From the NCBI GenBank assembly GCA_035559995.1, contig DATMAM010000038.1:246311-310310 (forward strand): a stretch of 64,000 nt of DNA. The letters are read 5' to 3'. This document shows, piece after piece, positions 30,090 through 39,426 of this stretch; the stretch's first letter is position 1, and each line of letters opens with the position of its first letter. The position numbers and the translations under genes were made by a program. The notes beneath the pieces were generated by a model. It saw only the letters and a program-made list of their open reading frames with translations, did not search any database and was not told the DNA's origin. Source of the stretch: DATMAM01 sp035559995 (lineage in GTDB: Bacteria > Desulfobacterota > Binatia > UBA9968).

Positions 30090-31802
30090 GTGCTCAGGCG
30101 CTTTACGGACTGGCTGACCGACCGTCTTTTTGAGCCGAGCCGGCGCCGATACCTCGCGATTTTGTCGTTTTTTTCGGTCGTTCTCCTGCCGGTCTGCGGC
30201 ATGGCGGTTTTCAGCTACTGGCAGACAGACGCCGAGCTCACCAAAGCCGCCTTGGCACGGCGCCGGACGATTGCTTATCTTGCCGGCGTCAGCATTAAAG
30301 AGAAGCTGGACCGCATGGTCGACCTAGCCGTCTCGCTTGCGACGCGCGTCCGTTTTCGGCAACTGGTGGCGGCGGGGGACTGGGAACAGGCCGTGGCGAT
30401 ACTGGCCGAGGTGCCAAGAGATTTCCTCTTCGTCGACCGCGTGCTTCTTGCCGATCCGGAGGGAACCGTGATGGCCGACAGGCCGCGCATCGATGCCCTC
30501 GACACCAGCCTGGCGTACACCGATTGGTACCGGGGCGTGAGCGGCGGCGCAACACCGTACGTCTCTGAGATCTATCAGCGGCCGCGGGAGCCCGCGGTCA
30601 ACCTGGTCGCGATTGCGGTTCCGATCAGGCAACGGGACGAAATGATCGGCATCCTGGTTCTCGAGGTGCGCCTGAGCGTGTTTCTCGATTGGGTGGGAAA
30701 CATCAGCGTCGGGCCCGGCGGCTCTGTTTACTTCGTCGACCGAAAGGGTCGGGCCGCCAGCCACTCCGCCTACCCTGCCGGGGGGAAGATCGTCGACCTG
30801 GCCGCGGTGCCGGAGGTGCAGAAGGTGTTGGCCGGCCAAAGCGGCGTGGAGCTGCACGCGGATCCGACCGCCCGCGAGGAGAGAATCTCCGCCTACGAGC
30901 CAATTCCCGGTTACGGCTGGGGGGTCATCGCGACGCAACCCGCCGGCGCGGCGTTCAGCGCCAAGCACGCAACCTTGCGGCGGCTTGTCAAGATTTACGC
31001 TTTCATTATTTTTTTAAGCTGCGGTTTGGCTTACGTGATCTGGCGCACTTTGGCGGACAGGAAAAGGGCGGAGCAGGAAAGCCGAAAGCTCAACGAGGAG
31101 CTTAAGCAGCGAACCGTACAGCTCGAGCTCGCGAATCGTGAACTCGAGGCATTCAGCTATTCGGTATCCCACGACCTTAGGGCGCCGCTTCGCAGCATCA
31201 ATGGCTTTAGCCAGGCGCTTCTGGAAGAATGTGGGCCGGCGTTGAGTCCGACCGCCAAGAGCTATCTCAATCGCGTGCGGGCTGCGACCGTGCGCATGGG
31301 GCAGCTCATCGAAGGCATTCTGGAGCTGGGGCGCGTGACGAGGAGCCAGGTACGCGTGGGCCCTGTAAACCTCAGTGCCCTGGCTGAGGAGATCGCCGCC
31401 GAGCTGCGCGCGTCCGATCCCGTGCGAAGCGTTCAGTTCGCGATCGCGCGCAACGCCTGTGCGCGCGGCGATTCCCGGCTGCTGCACTCTGTTTTGGCCA
31501 ATCTTTTAGGAAACGCATGGAAGTTTACCAGCAAACAGCCGCTTGCGAAGATCGAGTTCGGGGTTTCCGAGGACGGCGGAGAGCGGGTATTTTTTGTCCG
31601 CGATAACGGCGTTGGTTTCGACATGGCATATGCGGACAGGCTCTTCGGTCCGTTTCAGAGACTCCATCATCTCACGGAATTTGAAGGCGCCGGAATTGGA
31701 CTGGCAACGGTACAGCGCATCATCTACCGCCACGGGGGAAAGATCTGGGCTGAAGGGGCAGTCGGCCGAGGAGCGGCCTTCTATTTTACTTTGCCCGGGT
31801 AG
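30090..31802 (+). CDS. Membrane sensor histidine kinase with periplasmic Cache-type domain
   Basis: 570 residues. TM1 about 21-43, an extracytoplasmic dCache-like sensor about 45-298 (LAYTDWYRGVSGGATPYVSE; EPIPGYGWGVIATQ), TM2 about 302-322, a coiled coil, then HisKA with phospho-His H361 (SYSVSHDLRAPLRSING). HATPase boxes are NLLGNAWKFT, DNGVGFDM and GAGIGLATVQRI. It should sense small ligands such as carboxylates or amino acids. No response regulator lies beside it. Its kinase half is a close relative of the REC-kinase at 59-60 kb. GTG start. Confidence 0.9.
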   Translation: MLRRFTDWLTDRLFEPSRRRYLAILSFFSVVLLPVCGMAVFSYWQTDAELTKAALARRRTIAYLAGVSIKEKLDRMVDLAVSLATRVRFRQLVAAGDWEQAVAILAEVPRDFLFVDRVLLADPEGTVMADRPRIDALDTSLAYTDWYRGVSGGATPYVSEIYQRPREPAVNLVAIAVPIRQRDEMIGILVLEVRLSVFLDWVGNISVGPGGSVYFVDRKGRAASHSAYPAGGKIVDLAAVPEVQKVLAGQSGVELHADPTAREERISAYEPIPGYGWGVIATQPAGAAFSAKHATLRRLVKIYAFIIFLSCGLAYVIWRTLADRKRAEQESRKLNEELKQRTVQLELANRELEAFSYSVSHDLRAPLRSINGFSQALLEECGPALSPTAKSYLNRVRAATVRMGQLIEGILELGRVTRSQVRVGPVNLSALAEEIAAELRASDPVRSVQFAIARNACARGDSRLLHSVLANLLGNAWKFTSKQPLAKIEFGVSEDGGERVFFVRDNGVGFDMAYADRLFGPFQRLHHLTEFEGAGIGLATVQRIIYRHGGKIWAEGAVGRGAAFYFTLPG

Positions 31803-31951
31803 CGGACGCGGCGGGGGCGAGGCCACAGAGTCGCGGCAGTCAGCTTTCCATGCGTGGTTGCCGCCAAGCTTGCGCAGGAGACTTGGAGTGGCGGTCCTGA
31901 CGCACCCTCCTTGCCTAGCTCGCCCGGCGCCCGCGGAAGCGAGGTGATAAC

Positions 31952-32797
31952 ATGGCAGAGACGCGCGCCCCCGCGGTGGCGGGGTCGTTTTATCCTGCGG
32001 CACCTCAAGAACTGAGGGATCTCTTGAGGCAGTGCTTTTTCACGAGCCCCCTCGGGCCGCGCGGTCCGAGAAAAGCGGCGGAGCATTTATTCGGCGGTAT
32101 GGTGCCGCACGCGGGCTATATCTATTCCGGCCCGTGCGCCGCGCACTTTTACGCGCTGCTCGAAAAAGAGATAAACTGCGCCGTCATTCTCGGCGTCAAT
32201 CACGCGGGGATCGGGGCCAAGGCGGCTCTCAGCGCGGCTTCGCAGTGGGAAACCCCACTCGGCAGCGTGGCCGTGGATACGGCGCTGGAACAGGAGCTTT
32301 CGCGGCGCGTCGATTTTTTGCGCGCGGACGAGCGCGCGCACCGCGCGGAGCACAGCATCGAGGTGCAGCTTCCGTTTCTCCAGAGTTGCCTACCCGAGGC
32401 GATCATCGTGCCCATTTCGCTCGGCCGTCTCGCAGAGAGCGCGTGCGAGCGTTTGGGCCGCGCGGTGGCGGAAATCTACGAAACGCGGACGGCAGCCGGA
32501 AGAAAGACGATCGTGATCGCCAGCAGCGATCTCAGTCACTACCGCTCGCCCGAGGAGACCGAGAGGCTCGATGCGATCGCCCTGGAGCGAGTGCTCGCGT
32601 TGGATCCAAGCGGGCTCCTAAGGAAAGTGGAAGAGGAAGACATCAGCATGTGCGGGGTCATCCCCACGGCGGTACTGCTCTACGCGGCCCGAGCGCTGGG
32701 CGCGAGAGAGGCGCGTTTGCTCAAGCATTGCCACTCGGGAGACGCCGTGCCGATGCCCGACGTGGTGGGTTACGCCAGTGTCGCGATAGAGCTTTAA
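31952..32797 (+). CDS. amrB: MEMO1 family / AmmeMemoRadiSam system protein B
   Basis: 281 residues matching MEMO proteins, a fold related to class III extradiol dioxygenases: AVAGSFYPAAPQELRDLL, GGMVPHAGYIYSGPCAAHFY, SQWETPLGSV, HSIEVQLPFLQ, IASSDLSHYRSPEE, HCHSGDAVPMPD-like ending. His residues of PHAGY, EHSIE and LSHY form the putative metal site. Partners AmrA and the radical SAM AmrS are absent nearby. GAGGTGATAAC precedes the ATG. Reaction unresolved. Confidence 0.88.
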   Translation: MAETRAPAVAGSFYPAAPQELRDLLRQCFFTSPLGPRGPRKAAEHLFGGMVPHAGYIYSGPCAAHFYALLEKEINCAVILGVNHAGIGAKAALSAASQWETPLGSVAVDTALEQELSRRVDFLRADERAHRAEHSIEVQLPFLQSCLPEAIIVPISLGRLAESACERLGRAVAEIYETRTAAGRKTIVIASSDLSHYRSPEETERLDAIALERVLALDPSGLLRKVEEEDISMCGVIPTAVLLYAARALGAREARLLKHCHSGDAVPMPDVVGYASVAIEL

Positions 32798-32907
32798 GGG
32801 CGAAAGGCGCCCAAGTGGCATGAGCCGGTATTCACGGCGCCTGAAGAGCCCGTCGCTGCCATCGTGCTTGGAAAATTGACTTGACCGGGGTCGTCTGATA
32901 GCTTAGC

Positions 32908-33006
32908 CGAAGCTAGGGGTGTTCGCGCGGCGAACTGAGAACTCAGGATCTGTTCTTGAGTAACCCTTTGAACCTGATCCGGATAGTACCGGCGTAGGGA
33001 AGCGCG
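32908..33006 (+). promoter_or_regulatory. TPP riboswitch (THI element)
   Basis: The conserved parts are all readable: AGGGGTG, then CTGAGA, then the ACCCTTTGAACCTGATC block and a TACCGGCGTAGGGAA close. It precedes thiS-thiG-thiE and would switch them off when thiamine pyrophosphate is plentiful. The expression platform is the terminator at 33051-33089. Confidence 0.95.
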
Positions 33007-33050
33007 AGTTAAGTTCGCCTCGAGCGCGACAGAGACGGGCGAACCAAAGA

Positions 33051-33089
33051 CCGTGTTCCCAGACGTGCTGGCGTCGGACACGGTTTTTT
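33051..33089 (+). terminator. Riboswitch-controlled intrinsic terminator
   Basis: A stem CCGTGTTC (33051-33058) pairs with GGACACGG (33076-33083), with an inner GACG/CGTC helix, followed by six T at 33084-33089. It lies between the TPP aptamer and thiS, so ligand binding would cause premature termination. It also shows that thiS starts at 33101 rather than further upstream. Confidence 0.85.
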
Positions 33090-33100
33090 CGTTTGCGCCG

Positions 33101-33301
33101 ATGACCGTTCAAATCAACGGCGAAGAGCGACACGTTGAGCCGGGAGTCAGCATCGCTCGGCTTCTCGAGGAGCTGGGAATTCGCGCTGCCCGCGTGGTCG
33201 TGGAACTGAACCGCGACGTCGTCGCGCGCGAGGCGTTCGCCACGACAACGCTCAAAGAAGGCGACAAAATCGAAATCGTCCACTTCGTCGGGGGTGGATA
33301 A
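33101..33301 (+). CDS. thiS: Sulfur carrier protein ThiS
   Basis: 66 residues with the ubiquitin-like pattern MTVQINGEERHVEPGVSIAR, VVVELNRDVVAREAFATTTL, and C-terminal KIEIVHFVGGG. The terminal Gly-Gly is adenylated by ThiF and loaded with sulfur for thiazole synthesis. ATG 33101 is used because the in-frame GTG at 33053 lies within the terminator hairpin. The stop lies 13 bp before the preferred ThiG ATG. Confidence 0.92.
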   Translation: MTVQINGEERHVEPGVSIARLLEELGIRAARVVVELNRDVVAREAFATTTLKEGDKIEIVHFVGGG

Positions 33302-33314
33302 AAAGGACGAGCTC

Positions 33315-34088
33315 ATGGAAGACGTTTTTCAGCTTGCCGGAAAAATTTTCAAATCGCGGCTCATCGTGGGCACGGGAAAATACAAAGATTTCGAACAGAC
33401 GCGGCGCGCGATCGAAACCTCGGGGGCGGAGATCGTGACCGTGGCCGTGCGCCGGGTGAACATCACCGATCCGAGCAAGGAAAACCTGCTCGATTATCTC
33501 GACCCAAAGAAGTACACGATTTTGCCCAACACGGCAGGCTGCTACACCGCTGAAGAGGCGGTGCGCACTTGCCGGCTGGCGCGCGAGGCGGGCGTCGGCA
33601 ACATGGTCAAGCTCGAAGTGATCGGCGATGACAAGACGCTCTTCCCCGATATTCCGGCGACGCTGGAGGCGGCGCGAACCCTGGTAAAAGAAGGCTTCGT
33701 CGTGCTTCCTTATATCAATGACGACCCGGTCGCCGCAAAGAAGCTCGAAGAAATGGGATGCGCCGCCGTCATGCCGCTGGCCGCACCCATCGGTTCGGGA
33801 CTGGGAATCCGCAATCCCTACAACATACGGATCATTCTCGAACAGGCGCGGGTTCCGGTGATCGTCGATGCCGGCGTGGGCACAGCTTCGGATGCCGCCG
33901 TAGCGATGGAGATGGGCTGCGATGCCGTTCTCATGAACACTGCTATTGCCGGCGCCAAGGATGTCATCTTGATGGCCGAGGCGATGAGGCTCGCCGTCGA
34001 GGCTGGGAGAAAGGCCTTTTTGGCGGGCCGGATTCCAAAGAAGCTGTACGCGACCGCCTCAAGCCCCCTCGAAGGGATTCTCGCGTAG
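33315..34088 (+). CDS. thiG: Thiazole synthase ThiG
   Basis: 257 residues forming the TIM barrel that joins deoxyxylulose phosphate, dehydroglycine and ThiS sulfur. Signatures: KSRLIVGTGKYKDFEQTRRA, EIVTVAVRRVNITDP, ILPNTAGCYTAEEAVRTCRL, NMVKLEVIGD (Schiff-base Lys), VIVDAGVGTASDAAVAMEMG. ATG 33315 has AAGGA seven bases upstream; a GTG at 33294 overlapping thiS is an alternative. Followed by thiE after 4 bp. Confidence 0.95.
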   Translation: MEDVFQLAGKIFKSRLIVGTGKYKDFEQTRRAIETSGAEIVTVAVRRVNITDPSKENLLDYLDPKKYTILPNTAGCYTAEEAVRTCRLAREAGVGNMVKLEVIGDDKTLFPDIPATLEAARTLVKEGFVVLPYINDDPVAAKKLEEMGCAAVMPLAAPIGSGLGIRNPYNIRIILEQARVPVIVDAGVGTASDAAVAMEMGCDAVLMNTAIAGAKDVILMAEAMRLAVEAGRKAFLAGRIPKKLYATASSPLEGILA

Positions 34089-34092
34089 AGAA

Positions 34093-34725
34093 GTGCCCGT
34101 GGCCAGCGGCGTGCCGCAGTTTCGCCTCTGCCTGGTCACTGACCGCAAACAGACCCAAGGCCGAGACCTCCTTTGGGTCGTCGAGGAGGCGCTCGGCGGC
34201 GGAGTCAAGGCGGTGCAGCTTCGCGAAAAGGACTTGGGAGGCGCCGAGCTTTTCCGTCTCGCCGAAAAAACCAAACGGCTGTGCGCCGGTTACGGCGCCG
34301 CCCTTCTCGTTAACGATCGCATCGATGTCGCGCTCGCGGTCGATGCCGACGGCGTCCAGCTCGGTAAGGCATCGATTCCTGTCGGAACGGCGCGCGCGCT
34401 TGTCGGCGGGGCGAAGCTGATCGGATATTCCGCGCATTCGCTCAGCGAGGCCCGAGAGGCGCGCCGCGACGGCGCCGATTTTATCGTCTTTGGGCCAGTT
34501 TACTTTACGCCAGCGAAGGCCGGGTACGGCGATCCTCAAGGGCTCGCCGCGTTGGCCGAAGTCGCGCGCGAAGTCGCTGCGCCTGTCTACGCGATAGGCG
34601 GAATCAACGCCGCCAATATCGTCGCGGTCAGGCAAGCGGGCGCTTACGGGGCGGCGTTGATATCGGCAATTCTTGCGGCTCCTGACCCGCGTCGCGCGGC
34701 GGAAGAGTTGGTAAGACTACTCTAA
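34093..34725 (+). CDS. thiE: Thiamine phosphate synthase ThiE
   Basis: 210 residues. It couples HMP-pyrophosphate and thiazole phosphate. Motifs: FRLCLVTDRKQTQGRDLLWV, VQLREKDLGGAELFRLA, ALLVNDRIDVALAVDADGVQ, IGYSAHSLSEA, GPVYFTPAKAGYGDPQG, VYAIGGINAANI. The start is GTG four bases after thiG. It completes a three-gene unit under the TPP riboswitch; thiC, thiD, thiF and thiO/thiH are not in the window. Confidence 0.95.
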   Translation: MPVASGVPQFRLCLVTDRKQTQGRDLLWVVEEALGGGVKAVQLREKDLGGAELFRLAEKTKRLCAGYGAALLVNDRIDVALAVDADGVQLGKASIPVGTARALVGGAKLIGYSAHSLSEAREARRDGADFIVFGPVYFTPAKAGYGDPQGLAALAEVAREVAAPVYAIGGINAANIVAVRQAGAYGAALISAILAAPDPRRAAEELVRLL

Positions 34726-34846
34726 TTCGCTTTTAGTCAGCCCATCGGAGCTCTCCGGGTGGTCCGCTTGTCGAACAGGATTTTTCTCTGCTAAACTTCA
34801 GCGCGTTTGGATTCAGTTGCTATCGTCTCCCACCGCAGCTCTATGA

Positions 34847-34922
34847 GCCACCCTAGCTCAGTTGGTAGAGCAGCTGATTCGTAATCAGCAGGTCGCCGGT
34901 TCGAGTCCGGCGGGTGGCTCCA
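34847..34922 (+). tRNA. tRNA-Thr (anticodon CGT)
   Basis: A complete 76-nt cloverleaf: acceptor GCCACCC/GGGTGGC, D arm GCTC...GAGC, anticodon stem GCTGA/TCAGC with loop TTCGTAA (anticodon CGT), T arm GCCGG-TTCGAGT-CCGGC, and an encoded CCA. No integrase or att-like repeat lies beside it. Confidence 0.97.
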
Positions 34923-34944
34923 ACTCAAAGACTTCACTCTAAGA

Positions 34945-36228
34945 TCATTTCCACTTCCCCGACAGGAAGTGCCATGGGATGGCGACGATTTTCTCATGAA
35001 GGCGCCTAACTTCCCGTCCCGTGTGGATGATTAGGGCTGCGGTCGTTTCCGGATGGTCCTCTAGAAAGAGCCGAAGCGCTTCTGTGTCCCTGTAGCTCGG
35101 CGTCGGGGAAAGCTTTATCTCCACAGCGAGAAGCCTGCGCCCGTGCTCGATCACCAAATCCACTTCTTTCCCCGCCAGCGTCCTCCAGTAAGAAAAGCGC
35201 GGACGTGGCGTCAGAAGTTGAGCGAGAACCTTGAGGTGCAAGATAACCAAACTCGCAAAAAAACCTCCGACCTCACGGGCGCCTCTGAGCGAGTCTTCGT
35301 CGTAGTAGCCGGCAAGGTATGCCGCCAGTCCCGGATCTATCCAGTAAATCTTCGGTGTCTTCATGAGGCGCTTGGTCCGGCTGCGGGCGAAGGCGGGAAG
35401 TCTCTCGAGGAGACAGGTGGCCTCCAGAATATTTAGGTACCGGTGCACTGTCGGCTGGCTGAGCCCGATGTCTCTGCCGACCTCCGTCTGGTTGAGTATC
35501 TGACCATTTCGAAGCGCAAGCGCCTCCATCAGCTTTCGGAAATCAACGAGCGATTCTATTTGCGAAATCTGACGCAGGTCCCGCTCGAGATAGGTGGCCA
35601 CATAACCTTCCCACCATCGAACAACCGCCTCCTGGCCGGAAAGCGCGAGGACGGAAGGCATGAACCCGCGCGCCACCAGTGGAAAGGGATCGCTCGGAGG
35701 AGCCTCGACGGATCCTTCTCGCGGCATCTCGCCTTTAAGGAATCTTCTCAGCCAATCCGGCGGTCCCTGTTGCTCCGTCTCGCCATAGGTCATCGGGTAA
35801 AGGGTAAAATAGACGGCGCGGCCCGAGAGACTCTCGCTCACCTGCCGCATAAGCAGCAGATTGGCCGAGCCGGAGAGGACAAAGGAAACCCCAGGTCGTT
35901 TCCGATCGACGATTCGCTTTACTTCAGATAGAAGCCGGGGCGATTTTTGTACCTCGTCGATGACAATTTGATCTACACCCGCCCAGAGGGCCGGAGGACC
36001 TTGTTCCGCCTGGCGCTGGGCATCGAAGTCGTCCAACGTTATGTAACGCCAGCCGGACAAAGGCTTTTCGCGCTGGAGAAGGGTGCTCTTGCCGACTTGC
36101 CTTGCGCCCGTAAGCACAACAACCGAGTGGTCCTTGATGGCGGCTCGAAGTTCTGAAGCGATCCAGCGGGGTCTGTAAATCCATTCTTTCTTTGAATGAA
36201 TTTCATTCACGTATGGAATCGTATTCAT
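34945..36228 (-). CDS. AAA ATPase with DUF4143 C-terminal domain
   Basis: 427 residues. Walker A LTGARQVGKSTLL, Walker B QIVIDEVQKSPRLL, and RPGVSFVLSGSANLLLM mark the AAA_14 ATPase; the C-terminal DUF4143 has YWRTLAGKEVDLVIEHGRRL and LAVEIKLSPTPS, a restriction-endonuclease-like fold. A wHTH segment lies between (NQTEVGRDIGLSQPTVHRYL). The family is common and often horizontally acquired; function is not established. A perfect 15-bp dyad (GAATGAA-T-TTCATTC, 36194-36208) lies in its first codons and could be autoregulatory. Confidence 0.88.
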   Translation of the reverse strand: MNTIPYVNEIHSKKEWIYRPRWIASELRAAIKDHSVVVLTGARQVGKSTLLQREKPLSGWRYITLDDFDAQRQAEQGPPALWAGVDQIVIDEVQKSPRLLSEVKRIVDRKRPGVSFVLSGSANLLLMRQVSESLSGRAVYFTLYPMTYGETEQQGPPDWLRRFLKGEMPREGSVEAPPSDPFPLVARGFMPSVLALSGQEAVVRWWEGYVATYLERDLRQISQIESLVDFRKLMEALALRNGQILNQTEVGRDIGLSQPTVHRYLNILEATCLLERLPAFARSRTKRLMKTPKIYWIDPGLAAYLAGYYDEDSLRGAREVGGFFASLVILHLKVLAQLLTPRPRFSYWRTLAGKEVDLVIEHGRRLLAVEIKLSPTPSYRDTEALRLFLEDHPETTAALIIHTGREVRRLHEKIVAIPWHFLSGKWK

Positions 36229-36432
36229 TCAGGACGTGAAGTCGACACGCTCCGACCGAAGACCGGATCGGCCAGTTCGACGTTCGTAGTAGTTCGCGTT
36301 GAGTTTCTGTCGTGGGGATAATCGTCACGGCGTGCGCACGGTGCAGAGCCGATTCTCACGATTCTCGAACAGCGCCAAAAAGCTGTGCAGACGCTAACTC
36401 ATGAAGGACCGTAGCACGCAGGCTCCCGGCCT

Positions 36433-38703
36433 CTACTCCGCGGCAATGTAAAGCATGCGCGGCAACTCTGTTTCCGCCTCGATCCGCCGCGGGTTGGGGT
36501 AGCGCAGCGCCTGCCAGCAGAGCCAAACCAGAGGCAACGCGCCACCGACAATAAACAAGGCATCACCGGGAAGCCGCAACCATTCAAGGACATTGACCCA
36601 CGGCAGGCTAAGAAAGTCCAAGCTCCGGGCGTACCAGTAGCCACTGTCCACGGCGTAATAGAGCTGGACAATGCCGAGCGGAAAAAGATTGGCAAACGCC
36701 ATCCACGCCAAGCCGATATTGAGCGACCAGAAAGAGATCTTCGCGGCCCGATCGCTCCAGCGGTCGGGCCGCGTGAGATACCGCAGGCAAAAAAGCAAAA
36801 GCCCCACCGCAAGCATGCCGTAAACTCCCATCATCGCGGTGTGGCCGTGGTTGGCGGTAAGCGCCGTGCCGATCTCGTAATAGCTTACGACCGGAAGGTT
36901 GATGAGAAATCCAAACACGCCCGCGCCGAGAAAGTTCCAAACTCCAACCGCCACCAAAAACCACACGGCCCAGCGGTGCAGGTGATCGCGCTCGAAGGCC
37001 GTTTGCTCTCCGGTCTTGATGAACGACCACGCCTCAAGCGTTAGCAGCATCAGCGGAATGACCTCCATCGCGGAGAAGGTGGCGCCAAGAGCCAGGTGCG
37101 CAACCGGCGTGCCGCTAAAATAAAGGTGGTGCATCGTGCCGATGACGCCGCCCAGGGAGTAAAGGATGATGTCCAGATAAATAACCCGAAGTGCGGTCCC
37201 CTCGCCGACCACGCCCAAGAGCACGAACATGTAGGCGACAACCACGGTCGTGAATAGCTCAAGAAAGTCTTCCACCCAAAGGTGCACCACCCAGAAGCGC
37301 CAAAAATCGTTGACGACAAACCCTTCACGGGGGCTCGCAAGCAGGCCCACGGCATAAAATGCGGGTATGGCTAGCGCGGCGTAAAACAGCATCCACGGCA
37401 TGTTGCCGAAATGTTGCTCGCGCAAGGCGGGGCCGAGGCCGCGATACAAGATAAAAACCCAAAGGGATAGCCCGCCAATGAGCAGAATTTGCCAGAGGCG
37501 ACCCAGATCCAGATACTCCCAGCCCTGGTGGCCGAGCCAAAACCAAAGCTTCCCGCCGAGCCAGCCGCGCGCCCCCGCATATTCGCCGCCAAGGCTCCCT
37601 AGGACCACGATGGCAACGGCAACGAGCAGCGCGATGGCAAGCGCGCTCTGCCCTCGGCGCTCGCTGCCCGCAATCAGCGGAACGATAAAAATTCCGGTCG
37701 CCAGATACGAGGCGGAAACCCAAAATATCGCAAGCTGCACGTGCCAGGTGCGCACGATGTTGAAGGGAAGAGTCTGCGATAAATCGACGCCGAAAAACGC
37801 CCCCGGCTCGGCGCGATAGTGGGCGATCAGCCCTCCCGTCAGCGTTTGCAACACAAAGAGCACGGACGACACCAAAAGAAACCACACAACTGCTCTTTGG
37901 CCGGGCGTGACGGCGACTTGCTCGATGGGGCGGAATTGAACCGGCTTTGACGGCTCGCCGCCCCACCCGAGCCAGTTGTAGCGACCGAAAAAATACAAGA
38001 TAAGCCCGGTGCCGCCTAACAGGCCTATGATGGAAATCACGCTCCAGGTGATTGCGTCGGCGGTGAGCGCATTGCCCGCCAGCGGCTCCGGCGGCCAGTT
38101 GTTCGTGTAAGAATAATTGTATCCGGGGCGGTTAGCCGTGGCGGTCCACGCCGTCCAGGCAAAGAACGCCGTAAGCTTCCGTATGTCTTCCGGATTCGCT
38201 ATCCACTTAGCCTGCGCGCCGGCGCGCGCCTCCTTTGAATCAAACACAGAGCGGTAGTAGTCCGCCAACCTCCGGTGCGCCTCTGCTCGCGGTAGACTCC
38301 ACGTCACCGAGTCCTTCGTCGGGTCGTAGGTGTTTTTGTGCAGCTCGGCCGCAACCCGCTCCCGCGGCGAGAGGTCCCCGGTCGGCGCGCCAGCATAGGC
38401 GGGGACCAGAAACTCGGCGCTCTTGTGCAAATATTCGGCCGTAAAGTCAGGGCCAAGGTACGCCCCGTGGCCGTAGACCGAGCCGTACTCCATCAGCCCG
38501 TAGCGCTGAAAAACGTTCATGCCGCCGACGATATCCTCGCGCGTAAACAGCACCGTGTCCCCGGCAAGCACTCTTGCCGGAATCGGCGGCTGGTCGCGAT
38601 AAACCAGATAGGCCAAAACTCCCAGAACGGTAAAGCCGATCAGGTAGGTGAGGATTGCGCCTTGAAACCATCCCGAGGAAATGGGCATTGCCTGTCGCGC
38701 CAC
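36433..38703 (-). CDS. norZ: Quinol-dependent nitric oxide reductase (qNOR)
   Basis: 756 residues, about 14 membrane spans, fused N-terminal cytochrome-c-like extracellular domain without haem-c motif, as in qNOR. It reduces 2 NO to N2O with quinol electrons. Metal ligands visible: VVHLWVEDFLE (His and Glu of the FeB site), GTMHHLYF (His pair), and NHGHTAMMG (haem ligands). N-terminal GMNVFQRYGLMEYGSVYGHG and YSYTNNWPPEP are typical. A hemerythrin gene diverges from it across 225 bp. Probable role: NO detoxification or a denitrification step. Confidence 0.93.
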   Translation of the reverse strand: MARQAMPISSGWFQGAILTYLIGFTVLGVLAYLVYRDQPPIPARVLAGDTVLFTREDIVGGMNVFQRYGLMEYGSVYGHGAYLGPDFTAEYLHKSAEFLVPAYAGAPTGDLSPRERVAAELHKNTYDPTKDSVTWSLPRAEAHRRLADYYRSVFDSKEARAGAQAKWIANPEDIRKLTAFFAWTAWTATANRPGYNYSYTNNWPPEPLAGNALTADAITWSVISIIGLLGGTGLILYFFGRYNWLGWGGEPSKPVQFRPIEQVAVTPGQRAVVWFLLVSSVLFVLQTLTGGLIAHYRAEPGAFFGVDLSQTLPFNIVRTWHVQLAIFWVSASYLATGIFIVPLIAGSERRGQSALAIALLVAVAIVVLGSLGGEYAGARGWLGGKLWFWLGHQGWEYLDLGRLWQILLIGGLSLWVFILYRGLGPALREQHFGNMPWMLFYAALAIPAFYAVGLLASPREGFVVNDFWRFWVVHLWVEDFLELFTTVVVAYMFVLLGVVGEGTALRVIYLDIILYSLGGVIGTMHHLYFSGTPVAHLALGATFSAMEVIPLMLLTLEAWSFIKTGEQTAFERDHLHRWAVWFLVAVGVWNFLGAGVFGFLINLPVVSYYEIGTALTANHGHTAMMGVYGMLAVGLLLFCLRYLTRPDRWSDRAAKISFWSLNIGLAWMAFANLFPLGIVQLYYAVDSGYWYARSLDFLSLPWVNVLEWLRLPGDALFIVGGALPLVWLCWQALRYPNPRRIEAETELPRMLYIAAE

Positions 38704-38928
38704 GGCGGTACCTCCATTGCCGGACTTGAGCCACGGCTACTTTACCCAAGCTTCTTTCGCCGGTGCAATGAAATTCGCAGGACCAGACGCGCTGCGCTAT
38801 GCGGGAGCGAAAAAAATCTGGCGGCCGGCGCGCCCGCGCGCTATGATGAGCCACGAGGGCGACGCGCTCTTCGAGCCTCTTGGCTACAAGGCCAACGGGC
38901 CCCAAGGACCCGTTGACAGAAGTTCTTA
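38704..38928. promoter_or_regulatory. Divergent intergenic region of qNOR and hemerythrin genes
   Basis: It must hold the promoters of both genes. I looked for FNR/NNR-type TTGAT-N4-ATCAA boxes and saw none. A partial inverted repeat CTTGAG...(38726) to CCCAAG (38747) is the only symmetry noted and is weak. Confidence 0.3.
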
Positions 38929-39426
38929 ATGGCCGGCAAAATCTATCGCTACCTCGCGGCCGATCACGAGCGGCTCGAGCGGCTGCTCGAGCGCGCGATG
39001 AGCCGTCCAGGTGAAATCGACGCAGCGGCCTATGCCGAGTTTCGCGCCGGTCTACTCAAGCACATCGCGCTGGAAGAAAAAATCCTCTTACCGGCTGCCC
39101 AGGAGGCCCGCGGCGGCGAGCCGCTGCCGGTGGCGGCCAGGCTCAGGCTGGATCACGGCGCTCTCGCCGCGCTGCTCGTCCCGACGCCGACCGCCGCGAT
39201 CGTCGCGGCGATCCGCGCCGTGCTCGAAGCTCATAACCCCATCGAAGAGGGCCCCGGCGGCCTCTACGAGCAATGTGAAAATTTGGCCGGAGCGAGAGCT
39301 GATCAGATTCTCGAGCAAATGCGCAGCGCCCCTGAAGTCAAGGTCGCGCCGCACAACGATGGCCCTCATGTCATCGAAGCCACGCGCCGGGCGCTCGCCA
39401 AAGCCGGCTACCGCCTGGAAATCTAA
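38929..39426 (+). CDS. Hemerythrin HHE-domain protein
   Basis: 165 residues. Helices carry the metal-binding His pattern: YLAADHERLERLLER, LKHIALEEKILLPA, ARLRLDHGALAALLV, LEAHNPIEEGPGGLYEQ. This is the four-helix di-iron or haem-binding HHE fold. Divergence from qNOR suggests a role in NO or oxygen handling, similar to the known pairing of hemerythrin-like proteins with NO reduction. The C-terminal 40 residues are not part of the domain. Confidence 0.85.
   Translation: MAGKIYRYLAADHERLERLLERAMSRPGEIDAAAYAEFRAGLLKHIALEEKILLPAAQEARGGEPLPVAARLRLDHGALAALLVPTPTAAIVAAIRAVLEAHNPIEEGPGGLYEQCENLAGARADQILEQMRSAPEVKVAPHNDGPHVIEATRRALAKAGYRLEI

Noticed and set aside
34847..36228. tRNA-Thr as an integration site for an island carrying the DUF4143 ATPase
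   Set aside because: No integrase and no repeat of the tRNA 3' end was seen nearby.
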